A DNA stretch of 6,244 nt from Candidatus Kuenenia stuttgartensis (GTDB lineage Bacteria; Planctomycetota; Planctomycetia; Isosphaerales; Isosphaeraceae): the NCBI GenBank assembly GCA_945872325.1, contig CAMBZY010000201.1, forward strand, positions 1-6,244, in the 5' to 3' direction. Made by a program: the position numbers and the translations under genes. The notes beneath the pieces are model-generated. The model was not told the DNA's origin and ran no database searches. It worked only from the letters and a program-made list of their open reading frames with translations. This document shows positions 5,642 through 6,244 of this stretch, piece after piece. The number at the start of each line of letters is the position of its first letter. Position 1 is the first letter of the stretch.

Positions 5642-6244
5642 TCAATCAGGATTAGCCAGTTCGGCCATGAATCGAGCGCCAGCCCGAATGCCCTTGTGGA
5701 AGTCGGCCAGGCTGAATTTCTCGTTCGGGCCATGCAGATTATCGTCGTTCTGACCCCAGCCCAGTAAGAGTGTATCCACTTTGAGCTGATCCTTGATCAA
5801 TCCCACCACCGGAATTGATCCACCTTCGCGCACCAGCACAGGCTCGCTCTCAAACGCCACAGCCACAGCCCGCCGGGCCGCCGCCATGCCGGGGGTGTCG
5901 GTTTGAACCACCACTCCGGGTGCGCCGTGATGCTCAATGATTTCGTAGGTCACGCCTACCGGGCAGACCTTGGCCACGTGCTTGCGGAACAGGTCGGCAA
6001 CCACCTTGTTCAACTGATTCGGAACCAGCCGGAAGCTCAGTTTGGCACCCGCTTTAGCTGGCAGAACCGTCTTCGGGCCAGGCCCTGCATAGCCGCCCCA
6101 AAGGCCATGCACATCGCAGGTCGGGCGGGCACTTTTGCGTTCGAGAGTGGTGAAGCCGGCTTCCCCGTTGAGGGCCGTCACACCGAGCCCTTCGGCGAAT
6201 TTGGGTTCATCGAACGGGAGCTTGGTGAACTCGGCACGCTCCCA
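5642..6244 (-). CDS. M20-family metallopeptidase (dipeptidase-like), C-terminal 200 residues; 5' end outside window
   Basis: The frame is open from the right edge to the TGA at 5644-5642, giving 200 residues, and the start lies beyond base 6244. The first ~120 visible residues are the dimerisation (lid) domain, with RKSARPTCDVHGLWGGYAGP then KTVLPAKAGAKLSFRLVP. This wording is characteristic of M20 dipeptidases related to carboxypeptidase G2 and carnosinase. The return to the catalytic domain shows REGGSIPVV, a substrate-binding loop, and NLHGPNEKF, where the His (visible residue 171) is the conserved zinc ligand. The other metal ligands (HxD, D, EE) would be in the missing N-terminal half. 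Such enzymes are usually cytoplasmic and hydrolyse dipeptides or N-acylated amino acids with two zinc ions. Nothing looks degraded. Codon 22 is a GTG (6181) but is internal, because the family similarity continues upstream of it. It ends 105 bases before the four-helix gene. Confidence 0.92.
   Translation of the reverse strand, partial: WERAEFTKLPFDEPKFAEGLGVTALNGEAGFTTLERKSARPTCDVHGLWGGYAGPGPKTVLPAKAGAKLSFRLVPNQLNKVVADLFRKHVAKVCPVGVTYEIIEHHGAPGVVVQTDTPGMAAARRAVAVAFESEPVLVREGGSIPVVGLIKDQLKVDTLLLGWGQNDDNLHGPNEKFSLADFHKGIRAGARFMAELANPD

Noticed and set aside
5144..5767. 207-codon plus-strand frame across the four-helix gene and the peptidase end
   Set aside because: It is antisense to two well-supported genes, with a Pro/His/Arg-rich translation and no domain.
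6179..6181. GTG at 6181 as the start of the M20 gene
   Set aside because: Lid-domain sequence continues in frame upstream to the window edge, so this codon is internal.

Overview
The window looks like ordinary bacterial chromosome, most likely from a planctomycete. The protein styles, a GC content of roughly 55-58% in the long genes and the mostly weak Shine-Dalgarno sequences suggest this. That assignment is inference from reading alone; no marker gene is present. I see no tRNA, rRNA, CRISPR array, transposase or phage gene.

Layout. (1) Bases 1-499, minus strand: the first 166 codons of a gene running off the left edge. Its function is not certain; its style recalls the N-terminal region of planctomycete radical-SAM proteins. 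(2) Bases 500-691: a divergent intergenic region with a plausible minus-strand promoter, a 9-bp tandem repeat and a spaced inverted repeat. (3) Bases 692-2443, plus strand: an ArnT/PMT-type GT-C membrane glycosyltransferase. A strong ribosome binding site argues for a start 12 codons downstream of the longest reading frame. (4) Bases 2492-3477, minus strand: a tightly coupled gene pair with a 4-bp ATGA overlap. The first gene encodes a small protein with an N-terminal CxxC...CxxC zinc ribbon. The second encodes a 176-residue protein whose N-terminal half resembles a HEPN helical domain. (5) Bases 3624-4880, minus strand: an MFS drug/H+ antiporter of the DHA1 (TetA-like) type. (6) Bases 4943-5536, minus strand: a four-helix membrane protein of unknown function with several histidines in or near the helices. 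(7) Bases 5642-6244, minus strand: the C-terminal 200 residues of an M20-family metallopeptidase/dipeptidase that enters from the right edge.

How the genes relate. Everything from the peptidase to the HEPN-like gene reads leftwards and converges on the rightward glycosyltransferase near base 2444-2491. Spacers of 62-146 bp separate the peptidase, the four-helix protein, the MFS transporter and the zinc-ribbon gene. Only the zinc-ribbon/HEPN-like pair is clearly one translational unit. No shared pathway is visible among the others. The pair is the most interesting part of the window: it is uncharacterised, compact and somewhat richer in A+T than its flanks in places.
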